From NCBI RefSeq assembly GCF_003477605.1, contig NZ_QUDR01000004.1, forward strand, positions 131,852-195,851: a DNA stretch of 64,000 nt, given 5' to 3'. This stretch comes from Clostridium sp. AF37-5 (GTDB lineage: Bacteria > Bacillota > Clostridia > Lachnospirales > Lachnospiraceae). Of this stretch, positions 35,648 to 46,977 are shown piece by piece. The notes beneath the pieces are model-generated. The model was not told the DNA's origin and did not search any database. It saw nothing but the letters and a program-made list of their open reading frames with translations. The position numbers and the translations under genes were made by a program. Position 1 is the first letter of the stretch; each line of letters begins with the position of its first letter.

Positions 35648-36979
35648 TTACCATTCCTCCTTATCTGCTCCAATTTTCTTCATATGCTGCTTAATTTCCT
35701 TTTCATAACCATTCTCCGATAAATGGAAAAACCGCTCGGATTCCGCCTCATCCGGCAGATACTGCTGTCTTACATAATGATTTTCGTAATCATGGGAATA
35801 CTGGTACCCGATGCCATGTCCGAGTTTTGCCGCACTTTTATAATGGGCATCCATCAAATGCGCCGGAATCCGGTAATTCGGATGCGTTTTAACATAATCC
35901 ATGGCATCATCAATTGCAACAATTGCTGAATTGCTCTTCGGTGCACATGCCACATAAAGCGCCGCCTGTGAAAGCACAATTCTTGCCTCCGGCATACCAA
36001 GCCGCTCAACTGCCTGTGCCGCCGCGGTCGCCACGACAAGAGCCTGTGGGTCAGCATTTGAAACATCCTCCGCCGCACAAATCATGATTCGTCTGGCAAT
36101 AAATTTGATGTCCTCACCGGCATACAGCATTCTCGCCAGATAATAAACTACGGCATCCGGGTCAGAGCCCCGCATACTTTTAATAAATGCCGAAATGGTA
36201 TCGTAATGATTATCCCCTGTTTTATCATAGCGGAGTACACGTTTTTGAATACATTCCTCGGCAACTTCCATCGTAATATGAATTTTGCCATCTGCACCTC
36301 TCTCGGTTGTCAAAACACCAAGTTCAATCGCATTTAAAGCGCTTCTGGCATCACCACCGCTGATGTCAGCGAGAAATTCCAAAGCGTCTTTTTCAATGAC
36401 CGCATCAAAACTTCCAAGCCCCTTTTCTTTGTCTGTCACGGCGCGCAACAAAAGTTCCTTGATTTCATCTTTTTCCAATGCCTTTAATTCAAAAATAATC
36501 GAGCGGGACAAAAGCGCACCATTTACTTCAAAATAAGGATTTTCCGTTGTTGCACCAATCAAGACAATGGTGCCATCTTCAACAAACGGAAGCAAATAGT
36601 CCTGCTGGCTTTTATTAAAGCGGTGAATCTCGTCAATAAACAAAATCGTCTTACGCCCATAAGCCCCCCAGTTTTCTTTTGCTTTTTCAACAACTTCTTC
36701 CATATCTTTTTTACCGGCTGATGTCGCATTAATCTGGAGAAATGCTGCACTTGTCGTATTCGCAATTACTTTCGCTAACGTCGTTTTCCCGGTTCCCGGC
36801 GGTCCATAAAAAATCAGTGAACTTAATTTATCTGCCTGAATTGCCCGGTACAATAATTTATCTTTTCCGATAATATGTTTCTGTCCCACAACCTCGTCCA
36901 AGGTAGTCGGACGGAGTCTTGAAGCAAGTGGCGATTCGGTCTCTTTTTTCTGCTCGCTCATATAATCTAATAAATTCAT
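35648..36979 (-). CDS. rarA: Replication-associated recombination ATPase RarA (MgsA)
   Basis: AAA+ clamp-loader-like ATPase acting at stalled forks. The 443 residues include Walker [10 protein letters not shown], Walker B LFIDEIHRF, sensor GATTENP and the C-terminal tetramerisation domain (YKSAAKLGHGIGYQYSHDYE). The ATG overlaps the yigZ stop (ATGA). Note a frequent misannotation as recombination factor with no clear role; RarA is well supported here. Confidence 0.95.
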   Translation of the reverse strand: MNLLDYMSEQKKETESPLASRLRPTTLDEVVGQKHIIGKDKLLYRAIQADKLSSLIFYGPPGTGKTTLAKVIANTTSAAFLQINATSAGKKDMEEVVEKAKENWGAYGRKTILFIDEIHRFNKSQQDYLLPFVEDGTIVLIGATTENPYFEVNGALLSRSIIFELKALEKDEIKELLLRAVTDKEKGLGSFDAVIEKDALEFLADISGGDARSALNAIELGVLTTERGADGKIHITMEVAEECIQKRVLRYDKTGDNHYDTISAFIKSMRGSDPDAVVYYLARMLYAGEDIKFIARRIMICAAEDVSNADPQALVVATAAAQAVERLGMPEARIVLSQAALYVACAPKSNSAIVAIDDAMDYVKTHPNYRIPAHLMDAHYKSAAKLGHGIGYQYSHDYENHYVRQQYLPDEAESERFFHLSENGYEKEIKQHMKKIGADKEEW

Positions 36980-37653
36980 GATTCCTTTCCTTCCTGCCGT
37001 TTATCCATCTGTATAACTTCGTCTCCATGGAAACCATAACACAGTTTTTCGCCCCGTTCAAGTTTAGCTTTCGCAGCTGTTTTCTCCGTCAGTGCCGTTT
37101 CAAATGAATCAATTTTCTCCTCCGGCACCAAAACCCGAAACACAACCTCATTTCCATATTCACACGATAACTCGCGAATCTCGTTGGTTCTTGCTAAATA
37201 TTGGATTTTTCCAACCTCGTTATAATCCACTGTAACGGTCAGCGGGTAACCGGTCTCTTTTTCTAAAAGTACACAGTGATTTAATCCCTCTTTCATCGCA
37301 CCGGAATACGCTCTTACAAGCCCCCCAGTACCAAGAAGAGTTCCTCCAAAATATCTTGTGACGACTGCCACAACATTATAAATTCCCTGTCCATCCAAAA
37401 TATCCAACATCGGTCGGCCGGCCGTTCCTGATGGTTCCCCGTCATCGCTGCAGCGCACCGTATCCTTATTTTCACCTAAAATATAGGCAAAGCAGTTATG
37501 TCTGGCATCATAATATTTTTTCCGCATCGCGGTAATTTTTTCAAGTGCTTCTTCTTCCGTTGTGACCGGAAAAATGTTCGCAATAAAACGGGATTTCTTT
37601 TCTATAATTTCCCCTTGTCCACCTTCGTAGAGTATCTTAGATGCTGTTTCCAT
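36976..37653 (-). CDS. yigZ: YigZ/IMPACT-family protein
   Basis: 225 residues matching the UPF0029/IMPACT family (Bacillus YvyE). It has the hallmark SRFIANIFPV, DARHNCFAYI, CSDDGEPSGTAGRPML and VTRYFGGTLLGTGGLVRAY stretches, with an EF-G domain V-like C-terminal part. Biochemical function is unsettled; an RNA or ribosome-related role is suspected. First gene of the unit with rarA, divergent from the penicillin-binding protein gene. Confidence 0.94.
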   Translation of the reverse strand: METASKILYEGGQGEIIEKKSRFIANIFPVTTEEEALEKITAMRKKYYDARHNCFAYILGENKDTVRCSDDGEPSGTAGRPMLDILDGQGIYNVVAVVTRYFGGTLLGTGGLVRAYSGAMKEGLNHCVLLEKETGYPLTVTVDYNEVGKIQYLARTNEIRELSCEYGNEVVFRVLVPEEKIDSFETALTEKTAAKAKLERGEKLCYGFHGDEVIQMDKRQEGKES

Positions 37654-37778
37654 CCGTTTCGTTCCTTTCTCTTACTTCGTTCCTACTCCTTACTATTATA
37701 GTAATTGCCCTTTCCCTTTTCAAGAGTTTTTGTTATACTAAAAAGAAAAGGAAACATTCAGGAAGGAAAGGACCGCAC

Positions 37779-40325
37779 ATGAATTTTAGTCATAAGGGAA
37801 TCCAGAATCGAAAACATCAGCTTGAATCCGCAGCCACTCACCGTCTGCACAAATTACAGCTTATGGGAATTCGTCTTACTCTCATCGGGCTTATTTTTAT
37901 CAGCCTTTTTGCTGGAAGTTTCCTGATTGGGATGTACACAAGCATCTTATCTTCGACACCGGATGTGAACTCTATCCAGATTGTTCCAAAAGGCTATACA
38001 ACAACGATTGTGGACAGTGAGGGAAATCCGATTCAGTCCTTAGTTGGAAAAGATGCCAACCGTGAATATGTTACATTGGATAAAATTCCGGAGAATCTCC
38101 AAAATGCCTTTATTGCCATTGAGGACGAGCGTTTCCGCAAGCATAACGGCGTGGATACGCAGGGCGTTTTACGCGCACTGACCATCGGCATAAAAAACAA
38201 GGGCGATTTTACACAGGGTGCCAGCACGATTACACAGCAGTTATTGAAAAACCAGGTATTTGAGGGTGGCGAGGAAACCACTCTCTTTGAAAAAATAAAG
38301 CGTAAGCTGCAGGAGCAGTTTCTTGCTTTGCAGACCGAAAAAAAATACAGTAAAAACCAAATTCTCGAGTATTACTTAAATACCATTAACCTCGGGCAAA
38401 ATACACTTGGTGTACAGGCAGCATCCAAACGGTATTTTAATAAAAATGTTTCTGACCTCACCCTTTCCGAGTGTGCGGTTCTTGCCGGCATTACGCAGAA
38501 CCCATCAACGTACAATCCGATTTCCCATCCGGCGAAAAACAGTCAGAAACGCACAACTGTTTTAACCTATATGAAAAATCAGGGATATATTTCCAGTAAA
38601 GAATACACCGATACTCTCCGTGACCCGGTTTATGACCGCATCCAAAAAGTGAATAAACAAACATTTTCAAGTTCTTCCATTACCTCGTATTTTACCGATG
38701 CTTTGATTGAGCAGGTAATTCAGGATCTGAAAGCCAAATGCGGCTACACGGAAACGCAGGCTTATAACGCACTGTACAGCCGCGGCCTGACGATTTACAG
38801 CACGCAGGACAAATCTATGCAAAAAACCGTCGATTCAATGATGAACAACAAAAAATATTATCCTGCGAACTCTCGGTATGAACTAACTTATCAATTGATT
38901 GTTACGCACAAGGACGGAACGCAGATTACCTATTCCTTTTCCGATATGAAGAAATGGTTTAAAAGTAGAAAGAAGAAAGTTATATCCGGATTATATAAAA
39001 AGAAATCCACTGCCAGAAAACAAATCAAGCAGTTCCGAGCTGCTATGCTGACGAAAGATGATACCGTGCAGTCTGAGACGATTGACCTCGTAATTGAACC
39101 GCAGTCCTCCTTTGTTGTAATCGACCAGCATACCGGTGCCGTAAAAGCGCTTGTCGGCGGTCGCGGTGATAAAAACGCAAGCCGCACACTGAACCGTGCA
39201 ACGGATTCGGTGCGCCAGCCCGGCTCAACCTTTAAGATTTTATCGACATACCTGCCGGCACTTGACACTGCCGGCATGACGCTGGCAACCGTACAGGATG
39301 ACGCCCCTTATTACTATCCGGGTACAAAACGGAAAGTGAAAAACTGGTACGGAAACTCCTACCGCGGACTTACTTCCCTGCGTGAAGCAATGGCGCAATC
39401 CATGAATGTAGTTGCCGTCAAAACATTGAAGGATGTAAGTCCTAAAACCGGATATGATTATTTATTAAATTTAGATTTTACTACTTTGGTTGACAACTAT
39501 ACCAGTCAGGATGGAAACACCTATACGGATATTTCTCTCCCACTTGCTCTTGGAGGATTGACTAAGGGCGTTACCAACTTAGAATTAACGAACGGCTTTG
39601 CTACCATTGCCAATCAGGGACTTTATCATCCCGCCTTCTTTTATACAAAAATTGTCGACCATGACGGAAATGTGTTACTCGACAACACAACGAATACGGA
39701 TACCAAACAGGTCATGAAAGAATCGACTGCATGGCTCCTTACCAGTGCAATGGAAGACGTGATTACAAAAGGAACCGGCAGCCGCTTAAAATTCAAAAAA
39801 ATAAATATGCCGCAGGCAGGAAAAACCGGCACCTCCACCAGCAACCGCGACTTGTGGTTTATCGGCTACACACCGTACCTCACAGCTGGTATCTGGGGCG
39901 GTTATGATTCCGGGCAAAAGCAAACATCTCTCACCTATCAAAAAGATTTGTGGCGTGACACGATGGAGAAGTTAAATCAAAATTACACAAAAGTTTCATT
40001 CAAGAAACCGGACTCTATCACAACCGCTGTTATTTGTACAAAATGCGGAAAACTTGCAATCAACGGTATTTGCAACAAGGCTGTTGGCGGCTCCTGCATA
40101 AAAAAAGAATACTTTGATAAAGAGTCCGTACCAAAGGAGAAATGCGACTGCCATGTGCGTTGCAAAATCTGCAAAGCCTCCGGACATCTTGCCGGCGACG
40201 GCTGCCCATCCTCACAGATTTATACAGCCGTTTACCTGCAAAAAAATGAGTCCACGCAAACCGCAGACTCATCGTTAAGCATTCCCCGCTATCTCGTAGG
40301 CTCCACGTGTAAAATCCACAACTAA
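37779..40325 (+). CDS. Class A penicillin-binding protein (transglycosylase/transpeptidase)
   Basis: Polymerises and crosslinks peptidoglycan at the membrane. About 848 residues: basic cytoplasmic N-terminus, one membrane anchor (LTLIGLIFISLFAGSFLIGM), GT51 domain with catalytic Glu in EDERFRKHNGVDTQG, and transpeptidase domain with Ser in QPGSTFK, SMN and GKTGTS. The last about 90 residues carry ten Cys in CxxC-like pairs and are unusual. The start at 37779 follows AGGAAAGGA; codons upstream are not supported. Its stop overlaps the convergent ygiQ stop by 4 bp. Confidence 0.94.
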   Translation: MNFSHKGIQNRKHQLESAATHRLHKLQLMGIRLTLIGLIFISLFAGSFLIGMYTSILSSTPDVNSIQIVPKGYTTTIVDSEGNPIQSLVGKDANREYVTLDKIPENLQNAFIAIEDERFRKHNGVDTQGVLRALTIGIKNKGDFTQGASTITQQLLKNQVFEGGEETTLFEKIKRKLQEQFLALQTEKKYSKNQILEYYLNTINLGQNTLGVQAASKRYFNKNVSDLTLSECAVLAGITQNPSTYNPISHPAKNSQKRTTVLTYMKNQGYISSKEYTDTLRDPVYDRIQKVNKQTFSSSSITSYFTDALIEQVIQDLKAKCGYTETQAYNALYSRGLTIYSTQDKSMQKTVDSMMNNKKYYPANSRYELTYQLIVTHKDGTQITYSFSDMKKWFKSRKKKVISGLYKKKSTARKQIKQFRAAMLTKDDTVQSETIDLVIEPQSSFVVIDQHTGAVKALVGGRGDKNASRTLNRATDSVRQPGSTFKILSTYLPALDTAGMTLATVQDDAPYYYPGTKRKVKNWYGNSYRGLTSLREAMAQSMNVVAVKTLKDVSPKTGYDYLLNLDFTTLVDNYTSQDGNTYTDISLPLALGGLTKGVTNLELTNGFATIANQGLYHPAFFYTKIVDHDGNVLLDNTTNTDTKQVMKESTAWLLTSAMEDVITKGTGSRLKFKKINMPQAGKTGTSTSNRDLWFIGYTPYLTAGIWGGYDSGQKQTSLTYQKDLWRDTMEKLNQNYTKVSFKKPDSITTAVICTKCGKLAINGICNKAVGGSCIKKEYFDKESVPKEKCDCHVRCKICKASGHLAGDGCPSSQIYTAVYLQKNESTQTADSSLSIPRYLVGSTCKIHN

Positions 40326-42160
40326 CGGCGCTTACGCTTTCTCGGAGAAATCAGACATTTTTTATCAAATCCAATTAAATCATTCCGCCCTGCCTTGAGC
40401 AGGGCCTCTTTTACTAAATCATAATTTCCAGGCTCCCTGTATTGAATTAATGCTCGCTGCATAGCCTTTTCATGGGAAGATTTCGGCACATAAATCGGCT
40501 CCATCGTACGAGGATCAAGTCCCGTATAATACATGCAGGTCGAAATCGTTGATGGCGTCGGATAAAAATCCTGCACCTGCTCCGGCATGTAGCCGAGGTC
40601 TCTAATATATTCCGCCAGTTCAATCGCATCCTTTAGCGTCGAACCCGGGTGAGAAGACATAAAATAAGGAACTACATACTGTTTCTTCCCCGTCCTTTTA
40701 TTTACTTTTTCATAGCGTTTGCAAAACTTTTCATAGACCGCATGCGGTGGCTTTCCCATCGCCCGCAAAACATTATTAGAAACATGTTCCGGCGCCACTC
40801 TAAGCTGCCCGCTGATATGGTCTCTGCAAAGTTCACTAAGAAACGTATCATCCGTTTCCTGCATCACATAATCAAACCGGATTCCGGAACGGACAAATAC
40901 TTTCTTAATTCCCGGCAAACGCTTCAGTTTCCGAAGCAGTGAAACATAATCCTTATGGTCAACTTTCAGATTCGGACACGGTTTGGGGAACAAACATTGC
41001 TTCATCTGGCAGACACCTTTTTCAAGCTGCTTGTCACACGAGGGTCTTCTGAAATTTGCTGTCGGTCCTCCCACATCGTGTATATATCCCTTAAATCCGG
41101 TTTTAACAGTCATCCCTTTTGCTTCTTCCAAAATCGACTCATGGCTTCTGACCTGAACAATTCTTCCCTGATGAAATGTGAGGGCACAGAAATTACAGCC
41201 GCCAAAACATCCACGGCAGCTTGTCAGACTAAACTGAATCTCGGAAATTGCCGGAACACCGCCTGCTGCCTCATAGGATGGATGATACGTTCCCACATAG
41301 GGATAGGCATAAATATCATCCATTTCCTGCGTAGTAAGTGGCTTTGCCGGTGGATTCTGCACAACCAACACTTTATTCGGATATGCTTCAACTAACGGTT
41401 TTGCCGTAAATGCATCAGTATTTTCATATTGCACATAAAAACTTTGTGCGTATTTTTTCTTATCCGTACTAACTTCTTCAAACGCAGGAAGAGAAATCGG
41501 CTCATACGCACTCAATTCCCCTTCTTTTGTACGGTACACAGTTCCCGCAACATACGTGATATCATGAATGGAAATACCGGCGTCTAACGCCTCTGCAATT
41601 TCAAGCATACTGTGTTCTCCCATGCCATACGAAATCATATCCGCACCGGAATCCAGTAAAATCGAGCGTTTCACCTTATCCGACCAGTAATCGTAATGCG
41701 CCAGCCGCCGTAAGCTCGCCTCGATTCCACCAAGAATAATCGGCGTATGTTTATACGTTCTGCGAATCAGATTCGAGTACACAACGGTTGCATAATCCGG
41801 GCGTTTCCCCATCACGCCGCCCGGCGTATACGCATCCGTTTTTCGTCTCTTTTTCGCCACCGTATAATGGTTTACCATGGAATCCATATTTCCTGCACAC
41901 ACTAAAAAAGCAAGGCGTGGCTCACCCAATTTTGTGATACTTGCATCGTCTTTCCAATCCGGCTGCGAAATAATTCCAACTTTATAACCATTTGCCTCCA
42001 AATGTCTGCTGATAATTGCCGGTCCGAAAGAAGAGTGGTCCACATAAGCGTCCCCAATGACAAATACAAAATCGCACCGGCTCCACCCCCGCCGTTTCAT
42101 TGCTTTTTTACTCATTGGCAGAAAATCATCTGCCGCTTTTTTTTCATTCAGATTTGTCAT
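40322..42160 (-). CDS. ygiQ: YgiQ-family radical SAM protein
   Basis: About 612 residues. The N-terminal YgiQ domain begins [19 protein letters not shown], and the radical SAM cluster is C-x3-C-x2-C within [18 protein letters not shown]. The reaction is unknown. The ATG at 42160 (MTNLNEKK) has AAGGTG upstream and overlaps the uvrC 3' end by 17 bp, so translation is probably coupled. Additional Cys in the C-terminal half ([12 protein letters not shown]) may bind an auxiliary cluster. Confidence 0.93.
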   Translation of the reverse strand: MTNLNEKKAADDFLPMSKKAMKRRGWSRCDFVFVIGDAYVDHSSFGPAIISRHLEANGYKVGIISQPDWKDDASITKLGEPRLAFLVCAGNMDSMVNHYTVAKKRRKTDAYTPGGVMGKRPDYATVVYSNLIRRTYKHTPIILGGIEASLRRLAHYDYWSDKVKRSILLDSGADMISYGMGEHSMLEIAEALDAGISIHDITYVAGTVYRTKEGELSAYEPISLPAFEEVSTDKKKYAQSFYVQYENTDAFTAKPLVEAYPNKVLVVQNPPAKPLTTQEMDDIYAYPYVGTYHPSYEAAGGVPAISEIQFSLTSCRGCFGGCNFCALTFHQGRIVQVRSHESILEEAKGMTVKTGFKGYIHDVGGPTANFRRPSCDKQLEKGVCQMKQCLFPKPCPNLKVDHKDYVSLLRKLKRLPGIKKVFVRSGIRFDYVMQETDDTFLSELCRDHISGQLRVAPEHVSNNVLRAMGKPPHAVYEKFCKRYEKVNKRTGKKQYVVPYFMSSHPGSTLKDAIELAEYIRDLGYMPEQVQDFYPTPSTISTCMYYTGLDPRTMEPIYVPKSSHEKAMQRALIQYREPGNYDLVKEALLKAGRNDLIGFDKKCLISPRKRKRR

Positions 42161-44015
42161 CTCTTTCACCTTCTCTCTGTTTCGCTGCAAAAAACTGAAC
42201 AACGGATTCCGCAGCCTGACGATTCATTTCCGGAATCTCCATCAGCTCTTCCACATCTGCTTTCTGAATCTCAGCTAATGACTGATAGGTCCGCATCAGC
42301 GCTTTACGCCTTGTGGCACCAATCATCGGAATATCATCAAGAATCGAATGAACCTGCGTCTTACTTCGAATCTGCTTATGATACTCAATCGCAAAACGGT
42401 GTGTTTCATCCTGCACTCTCGTAATCAGGCGAAATCCCTCACCGTGTGTATCAATCGGAATTTCTTCATTCTTAAAATACAGCCCGCGCGTCCTATGGTG
42501 GTCATCCTTTACCATGCCGCAGACCGGTATTGTTATATCTAATTTTAACAAAACTTCTTCTGCAATATTTACCTGACCTTTTCCACCATCCATAAAAATA
42601 ATATCCGGCAGATTGCGAAAAGAATCCATCTCCGACAAACCTTCCCGTTTGCTGTGTTCAAAACGTCTCGTCAGCATTTCCCGCATAGCACCATAATCAT
42701 CCGGCCCGCTCACGGAACGGATACGAAACTTACGGTAATCATTCTTTTTCGCTTTTCCCTCTTCAAACACAACCATTGAACCAACCGTCTCAAAACCATT
42801 GATATTTGAGATATCATACGATTCCACACGGCTGAGTCCGGAAATACCAAGCAAGCCTTCGATTTCCTCCATCGCACCTTTCGTCCTCGCCCGCTCTCTC
42901 TGTAACTTCTCAGCATCCTTTTGAAGCACCATCCGGGCATTTTTCTTCGCCAACTCAAGCATGCGCTCTTTCTGACCGCGCTGTGGATAGCGGAAATACA
43001 CCTTATGTCCGCGTTTTGCCGAAAGCCACTCAAGGATAGCATCTGCATCTTCCACTTCCTGCTCTAACCAGATTTCTTTCGGAATATACGGCGTTCCGGC
43101 ATACATCTGTTTAATGAAAGCAGACAAAACAGCCCCTTCTGTCTCCTCATTTGTTCCGGTCAGATAGTAATGCTCTCTCCCTAGCATTTTTCCGCCGCGG
43201 ATAAAAAACACCTGTACTACTGCATCCTCTTTTCCGCGCGCCATCGCCACGATGTCACGATCTTCAAAATCCTCTGATGTAATTTTTTGCCGTTCTGTCA
43301 CCTGACGGACACTTTGTATCAAATCACGGTATGTGGCAGCCTCCTCAAAATTCATCTCTGCTGCTGCACGCTGCATTTTCTCCTCAAGTTCCTTCAATAC
43401 CGATTTGGTATCCCCCAGCAAAAACTTCAGGGCGCGCTCAAAATCTGCCCGGTACTCCTCCTTTTTCACATGTCCTTGGCACGGTGCCGGACACTGCCCA
43501 ATCTGATGATACAGACAAGGTCTTTCTTTTCCTATATCACGTGGCAGCACACGGTGGCAGTTTCGCAGATGAAACAACTGATTCACCAGTTCAATTGTAT
43601 CACGAATCGCCTTGCCACTTGTAAACGGTCCAAAATACTTACAGCCGTCCCGTTTCATCTGACGCGCAAAAAGAAGCCTTGGGTAGGCTTCTGAAACCGT
43701 CGCTTTTAAGAAAGGATAGCTCTTGCCATCCTTTAACATTGTATTATACCGTGGGGAATGTTCCTTAATCAGATTGCACTCTAACACCAATGCTTCCAGT
43801 TCACTGTCCGTCACAATATACTCAAACCACGCAATACGGTCAATCATCCGCTGTATTTTAGGCGTCACATGACGGCTCTTCTGAAAATACTGGCGTACTC
43901 TGTTTTTTAGACTAATTGCCTTTCCCACATAAATAATCTCATCCGTTTTGTCATGCATGAGATACACGCCCGGCTTACCGGGCAGTTTTTTCAATTCCTC
44001 TTCCAGATTAAACAC
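42144..44015 (-). CDS. uvrC: Excinuclease ABC subunit C
   Basis: Makes both incisions in nucleotide-excision repair. The 623 residues include the GIY-YIG domain ([20 protein letters not shown]), Cys-rich segment ([21 protein letters not shown]-x3-C nearby), UVR domain ([20 protein letters not shown]), RNase H-like domain ([20 protein letters not shown]) and helix-hairpin-helix C-terminus ([14 protein letters not shown]). The start codon is GTG at 44015 with AAAGGA upstream. uvrA and uvrB are not in the window. Confidence 0.97.
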   Translation of the reverse strand: MFNLEEELKKLPGKPGVYLMHDKTDEIIYVGKAISLKNRVRQYFQKSRHVTPKIQRMIDRIAWFEYIVTDSELEALVLECNLIKEHSPRYNTMLKDGKSYPFLKATVSEAYPRLLFARQMKRDGCKYFGPFTSGKAIRDTIELVNQLFHLRNCHRVLPRDIGKERPCLYHQIGQCPAPCQGHVKKEEYRADFERALKFLLGDTKSVLKELEEKMQRAAAEMNFEEAATYRDLIQSVRQVTERQKITSEDFEDRDIVAMARGKEDAVVQVFFIRGGKMLGREHYYLTGTNEETEGAVLSAFIKQMYAGTPYIPKEIWLEQEVEDADAILEWLSAKRGHKVYFRYPQRGQKERMLELAKKNARMVLQKDAEKLQRERARTKGAMEEIEGLLGISGLSRVESYDISNINGFETVGSMVVFEEGKAKKNDYRKFRIRSVSGPDDYGAMREMLTRRFEHSKREGLSEMDSFRNLPDIIFMDGGKGQVNIAEEVLLKLDITIPVCGMVKDDHHRTRGLYFKNEEIPIDTHGEGFRLITRVQDETHRFAIEYHKQIRSKTQVHSILDDIPMIGATRRKALMRTYQSLAEIQKADVEELMEIPEMNRQAAESVVQFFAAKQREGERDDKSE

Positions 44016-44017
44016 AT

Positions 44018-44830
44018 TTACCAGTCCTTTATAAAACGCGTAATCACATCCACCAGTCCATCTTCGTCACAGGACGGTGCAACATAATCCGCTTTTTCTT
44101 TCAATTGTTCCGGTGCATTTGCCATAGCCACGCCAAATCCGGCATATTCAATCATCGGCAAATCATTAAATCCATCCCCACAGCACACCATCTGGCTGCG
44201 GCGGTAGCCAAGACGTTCTAACAGTTTTGCCACACCGTATGCCTTATCCACGCCAAGAGGCATCATTTCCAGATAAAATCCTTCGGAGCGGTAAACCGAA
44301 AGACGGCCCTCAAAATCTTTTGCCGCCTTCTTCTCCAGTTTTTCCAAATGCGCAGGGTCCCCGGTCAAAATGCATTTATTACCCGCAAACTTCACATCCC
44401 GGTGAAAATCTTCCGGTACCCAAATAGGAATATCACAGCCTTTTGCATCAATTGTAATATACGGATCCGTGTCACTGTGCGCCACGATTTTCCCGGCATC
44501 ATACGTTAATATTCCGGTATGCTCTTTTTTTGAATAATCATACAATTCATGAATCATCCCATCCGGCAGTGTAATATCATATATCACTTCACCGGTTACA
44601 AAATTTGTAATGCGTCCACCGTTAAACGAAATAACATAGCCGCCGAACCGGTCAAGTCCAATCGCTTTTGCCTGATGGCTGATGCCCTCTGTGCACCGCC
44701 CGGAAGCAATTGCAACCTTGATACCCTGTTCCTGACATTCCCACAAAGCCTCTTTTGTACGCTCTGTAATTTCTTTTTTTGTATTGACTAATGTTCCATC
44801 AACATCCAGCACTAACAATTCGTAAGCCAT
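44018..44830 (-). CDS. HAD-superfamily Cof-type phosphatase
   Basis: 270 residues with nucleophile motif I LDVDGTL, motif II ISFNGG region, motif III Lys in [12 protein letters not shown] and motif [12 protein letters not shown]. The C2B cap is typical of the Cof/YidA group that hydrolyses sugar phosphates or FMN. It shares a TAATG junction with ftsH (1-bp overlap) and ends just before uvrC. Substrate cannot be inferred. Confidence 0.93.
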   Translation of the reverse strand: MAYELLVLDVDGTLVNTKKEITERTKEALWECQEQGIKVAIASGRCTEGISHQAKAIGLDRFGGYVISFNGGRITNFVTGEVIYDITLPDGMIHELYDYSKKEHTGILTYDAGKIVAHSDTDPYITIDAKGCDIPIWVPEDFHRDVKFAGNKCILTGDPAHLEKLEKKAAKDFEGRLSVYRSEGFYLEMMPLGVDKAYGVAKLLERLGYRRSQMVCCGDGFNDLPMIEYAGFGVAMANAPEQLKEKADYVAPSCDEDGLVDVITRFIKDW

Positions 44831-46764
44831 TACTCTTCCTCATTCTGCGGGAGTTCTTTTACTTCTTCTTTCTGTTTTTCCTCGCCGCTTCTCTTTAACT
44901 TTTCACCGGTAATTTCTTCGTAAATAGCAACGAACTCTTTTCCGGTAATCGTTTCTTTTTCAATCAAATGCTCTGCCAGTTTATCCATAACCGTCTGGTT
45001 TGTCTCGATACATTCCACTGCCTTTTTGTAACTGTCATTCAAAATTGCCATGACTTCTTCATCAATCTGGCTCTCCGTCACCTCGCCGCAGTTAAGCACC
45101 GGTCTGCCATCCAGATAACGGCTCTGAATCGTCTCTAAGCCCATCATGCCAAACTTACTGCTCATACCGTACTGCGTTACCATCGAACGTGCAATTGACG
45201 TTGCCTTCTCAATATCATTCGACGCTCCGGTCGTAATATCATCAAACTTAACCTGCTCCGCCGCACGGCCGCCCATGAGCGTAACAATCTCTGAAATCAG
45301 TTCTTCCTTCTTCATCAGATATTTTTCTTCCTCCGGCACCTGCATCACATAGCCGAGTGCTCCCATTGTACGCGGCACAATCGTAATTTTCTGTACCGGC
45401 TCCGCATGTTTCAAATTGGTTGCCACAAGCGCATGTCCAATCTCATGGTAAGCAACAATCTTCTTTTCTTCCTCGCCAAGAATACGGTCTTTTTTCTCTT
45501 TTCCGGCAAGCACCACTTCAACTGCCTCAAACAAATCCTTCTGGCTTACAACCTGTCTGCCATCTTTTACTGCCATAATAGCAGCCTCATTAACCATATT
45601 GGCAAGGTCCGCACCAACGGCACCGGAAGTTGCCAACGCAATTTCTTCCAAATCTACCGTATCATCCATAAGCACATCATGCGAATGAACCTTTAATACA
45701 TCCACACGGCCTTTCAAATCCGGTTTTTCCACAATAATCCGGCGGTCAAAACGTCCCGGACGAAGTAATGCCTTATCAAGCACTTCCGGACGGTTTGTCG
45801 CACCAAGAATGATAATTCCTTTCGAGGAATCAAAACCATCCATCTCCGACAACAGCTGATTCAGCGTCTGCTCACGCTCATCATTGCCCCCGCCATATTG
45901 GCTGTCACGGCTTTTACCAATCGCATCAATCTCATCAATAAAAATAATACAAGGTGCCATCGATGTCGCCTGCTTAAACAAATCTCTTACACGTGACGCA
46001 CCGACACCAACAAACATTTCCACAAAATCGGACCCGGACAGGGAAAAGAACGGAACACCTGCTTCTCCTGCAAGTGCCTTCGCAAGCAGTGTCTTACCGG
46101 TTCCCGGAGGTCCGACAAGCAGCGCACCTTTCGGAAGTCTCGCACCAATTTTTTTGTATTTATCCGGATTTTTCAAAAAGTCAACTAACTCCGTCAGTGA
46201 CTCTTTTGCCTCTTCTTCACCGGCAACATCCTTAAATGTCACACCGGTCTTTTTTTCTACATACATCTTCGCATTTGACTTGCCGACGCCGCCCATAATG
46301 CCGCCGCCCTTAGTTGCTGAGCGCATAAAGAACCAAAGGAGAATCCAAAGTCCCGCAATCGGAAGAATATAAGAAAGCAAAAAGTCCATAATTCCCGAAC
46401 TGCTCTGAATCTCCGCCGTAAACTCGACTCCGTATTTATTCAGCAAATCCTGCACCAATTTCTCGTCATTGACATACCCGGTATAATAAGTGACCGTAAG
46501 CATCGCCACTTTTTCCTTCGTCTTTGGCTCAATGACAATCATATTCGACTGAAATGTAACCTTTTTCACCTGGTCCTTTTTCAGCATTTCAATAAATTTT
46601 GTATACGTGATTTCCTTTTCCGTATTTCTTTGAATCTCGGAATTCAGGAAAAAAATCAAGCCAATTGCAAACAGCGCCGCCATTAAACAAATCAAGAGAT
46701 TGGTCTTGTTTTTCTTGCGCTTGTTCGGATCCTGATTATTTCTTTCATTATTATTAAAATCCAT
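44830..46764 (-). CDS. ftsH: ATP-dependent zinc metalloprotease FtsH
   Basis: Membrane-anchored AAA+ protease. About 644 residues: two membrane segments ([20 protein letters not shown] and [20 protein letters not shown]) around an extracytoplasmic domain, then Walker A GPPGTGKT, second region of homology [18 protein letters not shown] and zinc site HEIGH. The tail is Glu/Lys-rich. The start at 46764 has AAAGGA upstream. First gene of the ftsH-HAD-uvrC-ygiQ series, divergent from pyrG. Confidence 0.97.
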   Translation of the reverse strand: MDFNNNERNNQDPNKRKKNKTNLLICLMAALFAIGLIFFLNSEIQRNTEKEITYTKFIEMLKKDQVKKVTFQSNMIVIEPKTKEKVAMLTVTYYTGYVNDEKLVQDLLNKYGVEFTAEIQSSSGIMDFLLSYILPIAGLWILLWFFMRSATKGGGIMGGVGKSNAKMYVEKKTGVTFKDVAGEEEAKESLTELVDFLKNPDKYKKIGARLPKGALLVGPPGTGKTLLAKALAGEAGVPFFSLSGSDFVEMFVGVGASRVRDLFKQATSMAPCIIFIDEIDAIGKSRDSQYGGGNDEREQTLNQLLSEMDGFDSSKGIIILGATNRPEVLDKALLRPGRFDRRIIVEKPDLKGRVDVLKVHSHDVLMDDTVDLEEIALATSGAVGADLANMVNEAAIMAVKDGRQVVSQKDLFEAVEVVLAGKEKKDRILGEEEKKIVAYHEIGHALVATNLKHAEPVQKITIVPRTMGALGYVMQVPEEEKYLMKKEELISEIVTLMGGRAAEQVKFDDITTGASNDIEKATSIARSMVTQYGMSSKFGMMGLETIQSRYLDGRPVLNCGEVTESQIDEEVMAILNDSYKKAVECIETNQTVMDKLAEHLIEKETITGKEFVAIYEEITGEKLKRSGEEKQKEEVKELPQNEEE

Positions 46765-46867
46765 TCTATCTTGTCCTTTCGTATCCTGAATCGTTACTTT
46801 AATAAGTATAAAAGATTTTAAATGATAAATCAATGGTTAGTATGTGAAAGATTGGTGAATTTGACAC

Positions 46868-46896
46868 TTGAAACAAACTGGTAAAAAGGGTATACT
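46868..46896 (+). promoter_or_regulatory. pyrG promoter
   Basis: TTGAAA (46868-46873), 17-bp spacer, TATACT (46891-46896). The leader of about 75 nt holds a small hairpin, GGAGC-TGTTG-GCTCC (46948-46962), but no T-run terminator. The Bacillus-type GGGC start used for reiterative-transcription control was not seen. Confidence 0.7.
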
Positions 46897-46977
46897 AGAA
46901 ATAAGTTTGTTTATTTTCATTAAATATAAAATTTGTAAAAAGATTAAGGAGCTGTTGGCTCCGGAATGGAGATTAAA

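Noticed and set aside
46948..46962. pyrG attenuator of the Bacillus type
   Set aside because: Only a 5-bp hairpin without a T-run is present and the expected GGGC transcript start is missing.
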